A stretch of 64,000 nucleotides of DNA, from contig NZ_CP127915.1 in NCBI RefSeq assembly GCF_032823475.1, forward strand, positions 1,798,001 to 1,862,000. Direction: 5' to 3'. Position numbers and translations under genes: made by a program. The number at the start of each line of letters is the position of its first letter. Positions within the stretch are counted from its first letter, which is position 1. The stretch comes from Acinetobacter sp. SAAs474. GTDB taxonomy: Bacteria; Pseudomonadota; Gammaproteobacteria; Pseudomonadales; Moraxellaceae. Below the pieces are notes generated by a model that made no database searches, was not told the origin of the DNA, and saw only the letters and a program-made list of their open reading frames with translations. Below, in pieces: positions 1 to 9,307 of this stretch.

Positions 1-52
1 AAATGGTAATCGTAGTGATGTAGAGTTTGTTTTACCTCATCAACACAGTTAA
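1..52 (+). CDS. gpsA: 3' end of gpsA (glycerol-3-phosphate dehydrogenase), partial
   Basis: Reading from base 2, sixteen codons end in TAA at 50-52 and encode NGNRSDVEFVLPHQHS. This resembles, from memory, the C-terminus of Acinetobacter NAD(P)-dependent glycerol-3-phosphate dehydrogenase, which makes the sn-glycerol-3-phosphate backbone of phospholipids. The rest of the gene lies outside the window. The identification rests on a short tail only, so it is tentative. Confidence 0.5.
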   Translation, partial: NGNRSDVEFVLPHQHS

Positions 53-92
53 ATTAAAAAAATAGATCTAGATCATTATGAGATTTGCATAT

Positions 93-120
93 TTGTCATA
101 TTCTATCTCTATACTGTATT
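93..120 (+). promoter_or_regulatory. Possible sigma70 promoter for sixA
   Basis: TTGTCA at 93-98 and TGTATT at 115-120 are 16 bases apart, in an A/T-rich gap 24 bases before the sixA start codon. Both hexamers match sigma70 boxes only partly, so this is a weak prediction. Confidence 0.35.
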
Positions 121-143
121 TAGCTTAAATAATAGGAAACGTG

Positions 144-599
144 ATGCAAATTACATTGGTTCGTCATGGTGAGGCGGCAGCAGCAGTTTTGGGAAATGAT
201 AAAACTCGCCCATTAACAACAAAGGGACATTTACAAGCAGAACATAGTGCCCAGTTTTTAAAAAATCAGTTACAACCTGATGTTTTCGTTGTCAGTCCAT
301 TATTGCGTGCACAGGAAACCTTGGCGCATCTCCAGCATTATTTTCCACAGGTACCTGTGGTGATTTGTAATGCTATTCAACCTGATGATGATGCAAAAGT
401 GGCAGTTGAGTGGCTGGCACAGCTTCCTTATGAATCTATTGTAGTTGTTTGTCATATGAATGTGATTGCCCATATCGCCTCAATTTTGACCACAGAAACA
501 TTTGATCCTTATGCTTTGGCTGAAGCACGTATCTATAAGCAAGCTGTGATTGCTGCTGGACTTTCAACTGAAGTAAAGCGCTATATCCCTACGCCATAA
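144..599 (+). CDS. sixA: Phosphohistidine phosphatase SixA
   Basis: This is a 151-residue cytoplasmic histidine phosphatase of the SixA branch of the phosphoglycerate mutase superfamily, thought to remove phosphate from phosphohistidine on phosphotransfer proteins. The N-terminus MQITLVRHGE carries the RHG signature with the nucleophile His8. A second conserved region reads VVCHMNVIAHIA, where most relatives have a GHNP-like motif, so the second catalytic histidine is present in an unusual context. The length fits the family. ATG at 144 is preferred over GTG at 141 because AGGA at 134-137 is then six bases away. It sits between gpsA and gspL on the same strand. Confidence 0.85.
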   Translation: MQITLVRHGEAAAAVLGNDKTRPLTTKGHLQAEHSAQFLKNQLQPDVFVVSPLLRAQETLAHLQHYFPQVPVVICNAIQPDDDAKVAVEWLAQLPYESIVVVCHMNVIAHIASILTTETFDPYALAEARIYKQAVIAAGLSTEVKRYIPTP

Positions 600-628
600 C
601 GTTGTATTTAAAATAATGGCGGATGATG

Positions 629-1777
629 ATGTTATATTTATGGATGCCAGAGGCCAGTCAGGCTTGGCAATGGTCAGTTGGGGGAAAATGGTATGAGGCT
701 GCCTCGATAGAGGCATTAATTCAGGCCATTCAACCTTATCGTGACACTGACACGACGGTGTTTTTCCCAAGTCGCGCGATACAAATAATTCAGCAGGATA
801 TGAGCAAAGCTCAATTCCATAAATTGGGCGCTGATGGCGTGCAGTATTTATTGGAAGAGTTTGTGACGATTCCAATTGATAGTATGCGGGTTGTGCATTA
901 TTTTAAATCACCCCATCAATTATTTGTGATGGGGATTGCTCAGCAAACTTTACAACATTTTGTACATCTCTTGGCCCTATTGCCTGTGAAGATCGTTGGG
1001 TTGTTACCTGACTTTCTGATCTTGCCTGTACCTGAGCCAAATCAAGTGGTGATTGCAGAGATCTCAGGCCGTTTGTTGATTAGAGAAAATGAATATCAGG
1101 GGTCTTCTTGTGACGATTTATCTTTATATTTAGATTTTCAAGACCAAGCTCAGCAACAACAGTATAAAATTATGGGCTTACAGCAAACAGAACAGCAGAT
1201 TTTATCGGCTTTGATCACACAGGAACGTTTAGAATCTGTCGATTATGTATTTTATACGCCTAAAAAGCCACAACAACATCCTTGGAATGTATGGCCCAAA
1301 GTTGCATCACATCAGGCTATTTCAGGATATTGGAAAGCCTGTATTGCATTGGTATTTACCCTGGTTTTTATTCAGTTAGGTTACGATGCTTTACGTTGGT
1401 TTAAATTTAATCAATTGGCCAATCAGACCGCAGCACAAGCATTAATGCAATACCAGCAGTGGTTTGGTGAAAATGCGCGTGTCAATGAGCAAAATTTAGC
1501 CAGCCAATTTGAAAGCCAATTAAGATCGGCTAAAATTGCAGATCAATCAGCAATACAATTGCTGAGTCAAGTTGGCCCGATGTTAATGCAGCGCAAAATG
1601 ATTGCAGATCAGGTTGAATATGATGCTTCAATCTTAAGTTTGCGTTTAAAAGCAGCAGATACCGATAGCTTTAATCAATTTAGTCAACAACTTAAGCAGC
1701 AGGGGCTAAAGGTCGAGTTAGGGGATATTCAGCCGGATGGTCAAGGGGTTATTGCGATGGTTAAAATACAATCATGA
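629..1777 (+). CDS. gspL: Type II secretion inner-membrane assembly protein GspL
   Basis: GspL links the cytoplasmic GspE ATPase to the inner-membrane platform of the type II secretion system. The protein has about 382 residues. It has a long cytoplasmic actin-like region (residues 1 to about 235), one hydrophobic segment around residues 238-258 (ACIALVFTLVFIQLGYDA), then a periplasmic ferredoxin-like part rich in Gln and Ala. Three ATG codons lie in a row at 623, 626 and 629; 629 gives the family-like start MLYLWMPE with GGCGGA just upstream. Its stop overlaps the gspM start by four bases (ATGA). The other secretion genes are not in the window; in Acinetobacter they are scattered. Confidence 0.85.
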   Translation: MLYLWMPEASQAWQWSVGGKWYEAASIEALIQAIQPYRDTDTTVFFPSRAIQIIQQDMSKAQFHKLGADGVQYLLEEFVTIPIDSMRVVHYFKSPHQLFVMGIAQQTLQHFVHLLALLPVKIVGLLPDFLILPVPEPNQVVIAEISGRLLIRENEYQGSSCDDLSLYLDFQDQAQQQQYKIMGLQQTEQQILSALITQERLESVDYVFYTPKKPQQHPWNVWPKVASHQAISGYWKACIALVFTLVFIQLGYDALRWFKFNQLANQTAAQALMQYQQWFGENARVNEQNLASQFESQLRSAKIADQSAIQLLSQVGPMLMQRKMIADQVEYDASILSLRLKAADTDSFNQFSQQLKQQGLKVELGDIQPDGQGVIAMVKIQS

Positions 1778-2256
1778 GAGTTTTTCAACAGTTACAGCAG
1801 CAAACGAGAGCATTGCAGCATAAGCTAGTAGATCATCTAGATCGTTTAAGCCATCGTGAAAGAATTTTGGTGATTGCGACCAGTATTTTTCTTGTGTTTA
1901 CATTGATTGGCGTGTCACTTTGGTCCATGCATCAAGCTGCAGAAAAACAGCAAATGCGTTTGAATACACTCAATCATTTAATTGTGTGGATGCAAGATCG
2001 TGTGGTTGAAATACCGCCGACAAGTGATGTTTCTGTGGGTTTAACAGAAAAAATTCAACGGGCAGCACAAACACAGGCTTTATCAGTAAGTTTGCAGGAA
2101 AATAATGGAGCTGCTCAAATTTTAGTCAATCATGCGCAATATGCTGTTTTGGCCAATTTTTTAACGCAGTTAGTACAATCTGGACTAAGTATTGAAAAGA
2201 TGGTACTAATTTCTGAGAATGGTCAGATTAAATTAACAGCAATGGTGCATGAGTGA
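1774..2256 (+). CDS. gspM: Type II secretion protein GspM
   Basis: This 160-residue bitopic inner-membrane protein partners GspL in the type II secretion platform. It has a short cytoplasmic N-terminus, one membrane segment near residues 35-53 (ILVIATSIFLVFTLIGVSLW) and a small periplasmic domain. The ATG overlaps the gspL stop in an ATGA arrangement, so the two are translationally coupled and made together. Length and topology fit GspM. Sequence conservation in this family is low, so the call relies partly on the gspL neighbour. Confidence 0.8.
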   Translation: MRVFQQLQQQTRALQHKLVDHLDRLSHRERILVIATSIFLVFTLIGVSLWSMHQAAEKQQMRLNTLNHLIVWMQDRVVEIPPTSDVSVGLTEKIQRAAQTQALSVSLQENNGAAQILVNHAQYAVLANFLTQLVQSGLSIEKMVLISENGQIKLTAMVHE

Positions 2257-2303
2257 GTACAAATATACTGCGATGAAGCATGGTTTTTTTTGCGACCACC
2301 CCC

Positions 2304-2309
2304 TATAAT
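2304..2309 (+). promoter_or_regulatory. Possible -10 element for pyrD
   Basis: A perfect TATAAT lies 34 bases before the pyrD ATG. A T-run occupies the -35 zone, with no good TTGACA match. It may be the start of the pyrD-cvpA-purF transcription unit. Confidence 0.35.
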
Positions 2310-2343
2310 ACGTTGACTTAAAAAGCAGTAGACTTTTACCGAT

Positions 2344-3345
2344 ATGTTGTATTCGCTTGTCCGCCCTCTGTTATTTTCTTTAGCACCGGAGCGTGCACAT
2401 GAGCTAACATTATCTTTATTGCAATCGACCCATAAATTTGGCTTGATGCGGCAAAATGTTCCTAAAAAACCTGTGATGTGTATGGGAATTGAGTTTCCGA
2501 ATGCGGTTGGTTTAGCTGCAGGTCTAGATAAAAATGGTGCTCATATCGATGCCCTTGCCAGTCTTGGTTTTGGTTTTATCGAAATTGGTACCATTACACC
2601 ACGTCCTCAATCCGGTAATCCTCAACCCAGATTATTTCGTTTACCTAAAGCGAAAGCGATTATTAATCGTATGGGTTTTAATAATGAGGGTGTTGATCAG
2701 CTCGTTGCCAATGTGAAAGCGGCTAAATTTAAAGGCGTATTGGGGATTAATATTGGTAAAAATGCCGATACACCTGTCGAAAATGCAGTAGATGATTACT
2801 TGATTTGCCTAGAAAAAGTCTATCAATATGCTTCTTATGTTACGGTTAATATTTCTTCACCCAATACTAAAAACTTGCGTAGTTTACAAAGTGGTGATGC
2901 ACTTACAGTATTGCTCAAGACATTAAAGCAGCGTCAGTTAGAATTGGCAGATGAATTTCATCATTATGTACCACTGGTATTAAAAGTTGCACCAGATTTA
3001 GAGCAAGAAGATATTGATTTTATTGCTGCGCAATTACTTGAGTTTAAAATAGATGGTTTAATTGTAACCAATACCACTTTATCACGTGAAGGTGTAGAAA
3101 ATTTACCTTATGCGAATGAAGCTGGTGGATTATCTGGTGCGCCAGTTTTTACCAAGAGTACACAATGTCTGGCTGCATTTGCTCAGGTACTGAATGGTGA
3201 AATCCCGTTAATTGGTGTAGGTGGAATTTTATCTGCTCAAGATGCAGTTGCTAAATGTGAAGCTGGAGCAAGTTTAGTTCAAATCTATAGTGGACTTATT
3301 TATGCAGGGCCTGAATTGGTGAAAGACTGTGTTCATGCATTATAA
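2344..3345 (+). CDS. pyrD: Dihydroorotate dehydrogenase (quinone), class 2
   Basis: PyrD oxidises dihydroorotate to orotate in pyrimidine synthesis and passes electrons to membrane quinone. The 333-residue length and the extended N-terminal helix ([20 protein letters not shown]) are typical of membrane-associated class 2 enzymes. The FMN barrel begins at [15 protein letters not shown]. The catalytic-base serine of class 2 enzymes lies in [13 protein letters not shown] (residues 171-172), and the phosphate-binding end reads IGVGGI. Two bases separate it from cvpA, and purF follows, so pyrimidine and purine genes are probably co-transcribed. Confidence 0.95.
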   Translation: MLYSLVRPLLFSLAPERAHELTLSLLQSTHKFGLMRQNVPKKPVMCMGIEFPNAVGLAAGLDKNGAHIDALASLGFGFIEIGTITPRPQSGNPQPRLFRLPKAKAIINRMGFNNEGVDQLVANVKAAKFKGVLGINIGKNADTPVENAVDDYLICLEKVYQYASYVTVNISSPNTKNLRSLQSGDALTVLLKTLKQRQLELADEFHHYVPLVLKVAPDLEQEDIDFIAAQLLEFKIDGLIVTNTTLSREGVENLPYANEAGGLSGAPVFTKSTQCLAAFAQVLNGEIPLIGVGGILSAQDAVAKCEAGASLVQIYSGLIYAGPELVKDCVHAL

Positions 3346-3347
3346 AT

Positions 3348-3926
3348 ATGAATTTTATTGATATATTTATATTGATTATTCTGCTCATTGGAGGGCTTAA
3401 CGGTTTGCGTCAAGGATTGATTAAAGCCTTTGCCAACTTGATCGGATGGGTGTTTGCTTTTATTGTCGCTGCAAAATATACACCTGTTTTGGCACCTGCA
3501 ATGATAATGTTTAGTGCTGATCCTGTCGTGCAAAAAATAGTGGCATTTGCCTTTATTGTATTATCCATTCTGGTGATGACATGGATTGTCACCTATGTGT
3601 TAAACCGTATTTTAAAGACATTGAAATTAGGTCCTTTAAATCGCTTGGCAGGTGGGGCTTTTGGTAGTCTAAAAGGTCTATTTATTGTCTTGATCACCTT
3701 ACAGGGTATAGGGCCTTGGGTGGAAAGTTCGCCATATTGGAAGCAATCAAAATGGGTGCATGCATTATTGCCTTATGCGCCATGGGCAACACAAATGTCT
3801 AAAGATGTGGCGGGTGAAGCTTTGCAACATATAAAGCCTGAGAGTACCAAAAAGACTCCAGAGCTACCTTCTGTACATCACTCTAATAGTGAAACAGAAG
3901 ATTCAACGAAAAATCCTTTTTATTAA
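3348..3926 (+). CDS. cvpA: CvpA family membrane protein
   Basis: This is a 192-residue inner-membrane protein of the CvpA (colicin V production) family, whose gene commonly sits just upstream of purF, as here. Hydrophobic segments lie near residues 3-20, 27-47, 62-85 and 102-120. The N-terminal signature FIDIFILIILLIGGLNGLRQG is family-like. The C-terminal 45 residues are hydrophilic and rich in Ser, Thr and Glu, probably a cytoplasmic tail. The molecular function of CvpA is not settled; roles in envelope homeostasis have been proposed. Confidence 0.85.
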   Translation: MNFIDIFILIILLIGGLNGLRQGLIKAFANLIGWVFAFIVAAKYTPVLAPAMIMFSADPVVQKIVAFAFIVLSILVMTWIVTYVLNRILKTLKLGPLNRLAGGAFGSLKGLFIVLITLQGIGPWVESSPYWKQSKWVHALLPYAPWATQMSKDVAGEALQHIKPESTKKTPELPSVHHSNSETEDSTKNPFY

Positions 3927-3950
3927 TCCTAGCTTGTCTGCGAGGTTGTT

Positions 3951-5492
3951 ATGTGTGGAGTTGTTGGTATAGCTGGTAAATCGCCTGTTAACCAAATGTT
4001 GTTTGATGCTTTGACGATGTTACAGCATCGTGGACAAGATGCCGCTGGAATTGTGACCTGTCACGAAGGGCGTTTATTTCTTCGTAAAGACAATGGTATG
4101 GTGCGTGATGTGTTTCATACGCGCCATATGCGTGCATTACGCGGTAATTATGGTATTGGTCATGTGCGTTACCCAACTGCAGGTTCTGCAAGTAGTGCCG
4201 AAGCACAGCCCTTTTATGTAAATTCTCCTTACGGTATTACCTTGGCACACAATGGTAATTTAACCAATGCTGAAGATATTCATGATGATCTGTTTAAAAC
4301 GGATTTACGTCATATGAATACTGATTCTGATTCAGAAGTATTGTTAAACGTATTTGCGCATGAGTTACAAAAGCGTGGTAAGTTGGTTCCTTCAGCAGAT
4401 GATATCTTTGAAGTTATTGCGCGTGTACATGAGCGTTGTCAAGGCGCTTATGCTGTTGTAGCAATGATTACAGGACAGGGGATTGTTGGTTTTCGTGATC
4501 CGAAAGGAATTCGACCATTGATTTACGGTTCTCGTGAAACAGAGCAAGGGTTAGAGTATATTATTGCATCGGAGTCAGTCGCAATTACGGCTTTAGGCTT
4601 TAAAGTTGAACGTGATTTGGCACCAGGCGAAGCGATTTTTATTAGTGCAGATGGTCAATTGTATACACAGCAATGTGCAGCTCATCCAGAATATCGTCCA
4701 TGTATTTTTGAGTATGTTTATTTTGCGCGTCCTGATGCAACCATTGATGGTATTTCTGTCTATAAAGCACGCTTAAAAATGGGTGAAAAATTAGCACAAA
4801 AGATTCTGCGTGAATGGGGTGATCAGCATGATATCGATGTGGTGATTCCAATTCCAGATACATCACGTACTTCAGCACTAGAGTTGGCAAATATATTGGG
4901 CGTAAAATTTCGCGAAGGTTTTATGAAAAACCGTTATATTGGCCGAACTTTTATTATGCCAGGTCAACAACAGCGTGAAAAATCAGTTCGTCAAAAATTA
5001 AACCCTGTTGAGCTTGAGTTTCAAGGTAAAAATGTACTGTTAGTGGATGATTCGATTGTACGTGGTACAACCTGTAACGAAATTATCCAAATGGCACGTG
5101 ACTCTGGCGCTAAAAAGGTATTCTTTGCTTCTGCTGCTCCAATGGTTAAATACCCGAATGTCTACGGTATCGATATGCCAGCAAAATCTGAATTGATTGC
5201 AGCAAATCGCAGTGTGGAAGAAATTCGTGAAATTATTGGTGCAGATCGTCTGGTATTCCAAGATCTTGATGATTTGAAAGAGGCGGTGCGTACCATTAAA
5301 GTTCCAGCTGTGACAGAGTTTGATTGTTCTGTATTTGATGGTGTTTACGTGACAGGTGGTATTGATGAACAATACCTGAATAATCTACAGAAAAAACGTA
5401 ATGATTCTGCTAAAAAAAATAAAAAAGATGGTTATATTGATGCCAATGTCGATACGGCTTCAGTTGATCTAACAGGAATTAAAGAAGAGTAA
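3951..5492 (+). CDS. purF: Amidophosphoribosyltransferase PurF
   Basis: PurF catalyses the first committed step of purine synthesis, replacing the pyrophosphate of PRPP with an amino group from glutamine. The start MCGVVGIAG gives the N-terminal nucleophile Cys2 once Met is removed. The glutaminase domain covers roughly residues 2-240. The phosphoribosyltransferase domain follows, with the PRPP loop [13 protein letters not shown] near residues 363-375. The 513-residue length is normal. The last 35 residues are a Lys/Asn-rich tail of low complexity. A strong intrinsic terminator follows at 5515, so this ends the pyrD-cvpA-purF unit. Confidence 0.96.
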   Translation: MCGVVGIAGKSPVNQMLFDALTMLQHRGQDAAGIVTCHEGRLFLRKDNGMVRDVFHTRHMRALRGNYGIGHVRYPTAGSASSAEAQPFYVNSPYGITLAHNGNLTNAEDIHDDLFKTDLRHMNTDSDSEVLLNVFAHELQKRGKLVPSADDIFEVIARVHERCQGAYAVVAMITGQGIVGFRDPKGIRPLIYGSRETEQGLEYIIASESVAITALGFKVERDLAPGEAIFISADGQLYTQQCAAHPEYRPCIFEYVYFARPDATIDGISVYKARLKMGEKLAQKILREWGDQHDIDVVIPIPDTSRTSALELANILGVKFREGFMKNRYIGRTFIMPGQQQREKSVRQKLNPVELEFQGKNVLLVDDSIVRGTTCNEIIQMARDSGAKKVFFASAAPMVKYPNVYGIDMPAKSELIAANRSVEEIREIIGADRLVFQDLDDLKEAVRTIKVPAVTEFDCSVFDGVYVTGGIDEQYLNNLQKKRNDSAKKNKKDGYIDANVDTASVDLTGIKEE

Positions 5493-5514
5493 ACATTCTT
5501 CTTGATTATCACTT

Positions 5515-5541
5515 AAAAAAGCGGGAATTTCCCGCTTTTTT
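5515..5541 (+). terminator. Intrinsic terminator after purF
   Basis: The inverted repeat AAAAAAGCGGGA / TCCCGCTTTTTT with a tiny loop gives a GC-rich stem with an A-run on the left and a T-run on the right. It should stop transcription on the + strand and could act in both directions. Confidence 0.9.
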
Positions 5542-5565
5542 AATTTATGATGTAGTGATTGAGAC

Positions 5566-7479
5566 ATGATAATTAGGGAATTTACATTGAATGATGTAAG
5601 TTACTTTGGATTGAATGATAGAACATTATTCTGGGCAATTGCGGTGTGGTTTGTTGCGCTGGTGTTGACGCTTCTGATTCTAAATGCACTATTGGGGGTG
5701 ATGGTCTACTATTTTGATCCTTCACAAGCGATATTCTGGAATGATCACAGTCTACATTTTTTGATGTTTTTATTGGGCTTGATGAGCCTGTTTTTATTAA
5801 GAGATGCTTATATCTTTAGAGATGGCGGGCATTCATTTGCAACGCATTTAAAAGCACGTCGTATTCATTTTATTGAGAGTACACCTGAAGAACATCAGGC
5901 ATTAAAAATAACCAGTGAACTGGCTGAAAAATTTTCTATTGATGCTCCTGCTTTATATGTTTTAGCCGATGAAATTGGCGTTAATGCATTTACTGCAGGA
6001 TTTCATACGCAAGATACCGTGATTATTTTAACTTGGGGTGCATTACAAAATTTAGATGAATATGAACTATATGGTTTGTTGGGTCATGAGTTTAATCGAA
6101 TTTTATCAGGTGAGACGGTTGAAAATACTCAATTAAAAATTCTATATAGTTGTTTAACTACTTTAAGTTTGATTGGCAGTAAAATTGCCAAACAAGGTTT
6201 TAATCGTAATTGTAAAGATTCTAGAAGAAAGTTTTCGACCTTATTTGTGGCTTGTGGCGGTTTTATTTGGCTCGTGGGTAGTTTGGGAATACTGATGACG
6301 CGCTTTTTTAAGTATATTACTTTAAGAGGGCGAACCTTTAAGGATGACTTGACGACGAAACAATTATTGCAAAATGATGCCAATATTCAGACCTTATTAC
6401 GTATCTCTGTACAGGCCGAAGGTTCACAAATTTATAGTGAATATTCGGAAGAAATTGCACATATGTGTTATGCCAATTCTTTAAGACCACAAAACTGGCT
6501 TAATATTCATCCGAGTATTGATAGTCGTTTATTTATGCTCAGACCTACTCTGGCACAAGAAATATCTTGGGACTGTTTAACCACACGGCATCATCTTTCA
6601 TTATTAACATTATTTAAATCATGGCAAGAATTGGATGAGGATGTGTATAAACCCTTATGGTCATCACCAAAACCTTTGCCGCTGTTACGTTTATCGCCGA
6701 TTAGTTTTGCGATTAAAGATGCCATTAAGCCGCTCAATCCTGAGGTACGCGAAAATATACAGCGTCCTGAACTGATTCAACGTGCATTTCAAACCTCAAC
6801 AGGTTCAAGAGAGGTGATGATTGCAATTTTGATGATACGCCAGTACCGTGAGTTTATTCCCGCTGATGCAAATGTCAGTCGAGCAATTGTGGATGAATTA
6901 TTACGTTTAGATGGTCGCTATCATATTAGTATTTTTCACGAAGCGTGCCGAAATATAGGCCCAATGCCTGACAGTATTGCACGTCAGTTTGTCACCAAAT
7001 TGGCCCATATCATTCAAGAAGATGGTGAAATTGGTTTATTGGATGCTTTATTGCTAGAATGTGTGAAGGATCAACTTAAACTTTTACCTCAAAGAGTACC
7101 AAAGTCCTTTATTGAGGTTAAACCGAATATTGTACGATTAATTGATGCATTACTACATGTACAGCAAATTAATAGTGAAAATCAGCTACATGTGCGAGAA
7201 GATATTTTAAAACGAATTTTAACGCCAGAAGAATTAGAGAACTATCAAGAAATTTCAGATGAACCAATTGATTTAGCTGAAGTTTTACAGGATATGGCTG
7301 GTTTGTTGTTACGAGAGCGTTTGATCATTTTAGCGGATGCTGAGCTCTGTTTGTGGAGTGATCGAATTATTACTCAAGATGAATTGGATGTCTTGGAGTT
7401 ATTGTACTGGAGATTGGGTTTTGAGACCAAAGAAATCATTGAAATTATGCATAAAAAAAATAGTTTGATTATCATTTAA
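5566..7479 (+). CDS. Degenerate M48-family peptidase homologue, membrane-anchored
   Basis: This 637-residue protein has two N-terminal membrane segments (about residues 22-48 and 66-82). Then comes a region clearly related to M48 (HtpX/Oma1-type) zinc peptidases: VNAFTAGFHTQDTVIILTWGAL, GLLGHEFNRILSG at 171-183, another membrane segment near 220-243, and LNIHPSIDSRLFMLRP. The metal site is broken. The family HExxH motif reads H174-E-F-N-R178, so the second histidine ligand is Arg. The usual third-ligand Glu of the RQREFLAD-like motif aligns with Thr257 in RGRTFKDD. It is therefore probably not a zinc protease. Roughly 250 C-terminal residues form an acidic helical domain I do not recognise. 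Confidence 0.75.
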   Translation: MIIREFTLNDVSYFGLNDRTLFWAIAVWFVALVLTLLILNALLGVMVYYFDPSQAIFWNDHSLHFLMFLLGLMSLFLLRDAYIFRDGGHSFATHLKARRIHFIESTPEEHQALKITSELAEKFSIDAPALYVLADEIGVNAFTAGFHTQDTVIILTWGALQNLDEYELYGLLGHEFNRILSGETVENTQLKILYSCLTTLSLIGSKIAKQGFNRNCKDSRRKFSTLFVACGGFIWLVGSLGILMTRFFKYITLRGRTFKDDLTTKQLLQNDANIQTLLRISVQAEGSQIYSEYSEEIAHMCYANSLRPQNWLNIHPSIDSRLFMLRPTLAQEISWDCLTTRHHLSLLTLFKSWQELDEDVYKPLWSSPKPLPLLRLSPISFAIKDAIKPLNPEVRENIQRPELIQRAFQTSTGSREVMIAILMIRQYREFIPADANVSRAIVDELLRLDGRYHISIFHEACRNIGPMPDSIARQFVTKLAHIIQEDGEIGLLDALLLECVKDQLKLLPQRVPKSFIEVKPNIVRLIDALLHVQQINSENQLHVREDILKRILTPEELENYQEISDEPIDLAEVLQDMAGLLLRERLIILADAELCLWSDRIITQDELDVLELLYWRLGFETKEIIEIMHKKNSLIII

Positions 7480-7556
7480 TATGCGATTGAAGAAACAACA
7501 GCAAGCGCTGCAATTTCCCGTTAAAATAGTATGAGACTAGACAGTAGATACATGTG

Positions 7557-8228
7557 ATGATTGGCCATCAAAGAGCAGTTTTAGCACAATTAGGGATTGA
7601 TATTTGGATCTCTAGAGATAGCGTGTGTCAAAAAGTCGCTTCTTCTCCACTATGGCGTGATCAAGTACGATCAGAAATCGTAACTCATTTGGCGGCACCG
7701 TCAGATATTAAAGCACCGATCACAGTAGATGTAGATGTTGTTGCTTCATCTATAGCATCACCTAAATCATCCATAGACATGGAAGCATTCAAGGTGGTGG
7801 ATGCCGCTCAGATACAGCAGACCGAAGCTATTGTGCGGGAACAGTCAGCTCAAGATAAAATTGCGGCATTTTCATTACAAGCGATACAATTGGTGCATAT
7901 GGTCATCGTTGTAAATAGTACCCATCTTACAGCGCAACAACAACAATTATGGGCCAATATTCAACGTGCGGCAAATGCCACATTTTTTGAGTTAAACTGG
8001 CCTTTTGCAGCAGCAGAAATGAATGATGCTGATGGTGTTGAAAATTATATTCAAGGTTTTATGGATATGATTTCGCATGATAAACAGATGATCAGCTTGG
8101 GGCCACTTCCGTATTGGAACAATCGTGAATTGATGCCACTCGCCAGTTTGCAAGATATGCTGGATCAGCCCTTGTTAAAACGAAGACTATGGAATTTTAT
8201 ACAACATCAACAAAACGTAGCAGGATAG
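7557..8228 (+). CDS. Conserved protein, possibly DNA polymerase III psi-like (HolD)
   Basis: This 223-residue protein is not firmly recognised. Its N-terminus (RAVLAQLGIDIWISRDS) resembles the start of E. coli HolD (LQQLGITQWSLRRP). Its end (LLKRRLWNFIQ) resembles HolD's RAALWQQIC, which hints at a psi subunit linking the clamp loader to SSB. A low-complexity linker of Ala, Asp, Val and Ser (about residues 45-90) separates a short N-terminal segment from the core. ATG 7557 is chosen over GTG 7554. It ends three bases before the next start, so the two are co-transcribed. The psi assignment is inference. Confidence 0.45.
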   Translation: MIGHQRAVLAQLGIDIWISRDSVCQKVASSPLWRDQVRSEIVTHLAAPSDIKAPITVDVDVVASSIASPKSSIDMEAFKVVDAAQIQQTEAIVREQSAQDKIAAFSLQAIQLVHMVIVVNSTHLTAQQQQLWANIQRAANATFFELNWPFAAAEMNDADGVENYIQGFMDMISHDKQMISLGPLPYWNNRELMPLASLQDMLDQPLLKRRLWNFIQHQQNVAG

Positions 8229-8231
8229 CAG

Positions 8232-9191
8232 ATGAAGCAAAAGGTTGTTGTTTTTAGTCAAATTGATCCAGTCATACTGGCACAGTTAAAGGCGCAGTTT
8301 AATGTCGTAGAAATTAATCCTAAATTGGGTGATGTTAATCAGCAGATTGCACATGCTGTGACAGATGCTGATGCGATGATTGGTGCTGGACGTTTACTCA
8401 ACCAAAGTAATTTAGCCAGTGCGACGCGATTAAAAGTAATTTCAAGTGTAAGTGTTGGCTATGATAATTATGATGTTGCGTATCTTAAACAACGCAATAT
8501 TGTATTGTGTCATACCCCAGGTGTATTGACTGAAACAACAGCGGATTTAGCCTTCGCTTTACTGATGAGTGCTGCACGAAAAGTGGTGTCTTTGGATGCT
8601 TGGACTAAAGCAGGGCAATGGCATAAAACGGTTGGGCCAGCACTTTTTGGCCAAGATGTTTTTGGTAAGAAACTTGGTATTATTGGTTTGGGGGACATTG
8701 GTGCAGCCATTGCACGCCGCGGTTTTTATGGTTTTAATATGCCTGTTTTGTATCATAGTCGTCATGAAAAACCTGAAATTGCTTTGCCGTTACAGGCACA
8801 ATACTGTGATTTAGATTATTTGTTACAGCATGCTGATTTTGTTGTGGTTGCAGTCGACTTAAATCCTGAATCGCAGGCATTAATTGGTTCAGCACAATTT
8901 GCCATGATGCAAAAACATACGATATTTATTAATATTTCACGTGGTGCTGTTGTGGATGAGGCTGCTTTAATTCACGCTTTAGAAACACAGCAGATTTATG
9001 CTGCTGGTTTAGATGTTTATGCAAAAGAACCTTTGCAACACAGTCCATTGTTTGCGTTAAATAATGTGGCGACTTTGCCTCATGTCGGTTCCGCTACAGC
9101 CGCAACACGTTTAAAAATGTCACAACTGGCCTATCAAAATTTAGTCGATGTATTGGCAGGTAAAACCCCTCCATATTGTGTTAATGCATAG
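8232..9191 (+). CDS. D-2-hydroxyacid dehydrogenase (GhrB-like glyoxylate/2-ketogluconate reductase)
   Basis: This is a 319-residue NAD(P)-dependent dehydrogenase of the D-isomer-specific 2-hydroxyacid family, cytoplasmic, likely reducing glyoxylate, hydroxypyruvate or 2-ketogluconate. The dinucleotide fold is marked by KLGIIGLGDIGAAIARR (about residues 142-158). NISRGAVVDEAALIHAL carries the second conserved block, and the catalytic His lies in LPHVGSAT near residue 280. Spacing to the upstream gene is three bases. The exact substrate cannot be read from the sequence. Confidence 0.85.
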   Translation: MKQKVVVFSQIDPVILAQLKAQFNVVEINPKLGDVNQQIAHAVTDADAMIGAGRLLNQSNLASATRLKVISSVSVGYDNYDVAYLKQRNIVLCHTPGVLTETTADLAFALLMSAARKVVSLDAWTKAGQWHKTVGPALFGQDVFGKKLGIIGLGDIGAAIARRGFYGFNMPVLYHSRHEKPEIALPLQAQYCDLDYLLQHADFVVVAVDLNPESQALIGSAQFAMMQKHTIFINISRGAVVDEAALIHALETQQIYAAGLDVYAKEPLQHSPLFALNNVATLPHVGSATAATRLKMSQLAYQNLVDVLAGKTPPYCVNA

Positions 9192-9307
9192 TATTTACAG
9201 TTTGAGAAGATTAAACACATAACGTAAAGGCTGAGTTTATGGATACTGCATTGATTTAAAGGTCAAATTTGTTCAATTTGGAGCTCTTTTTGTCAGGGAT
9301 GCCCAAT

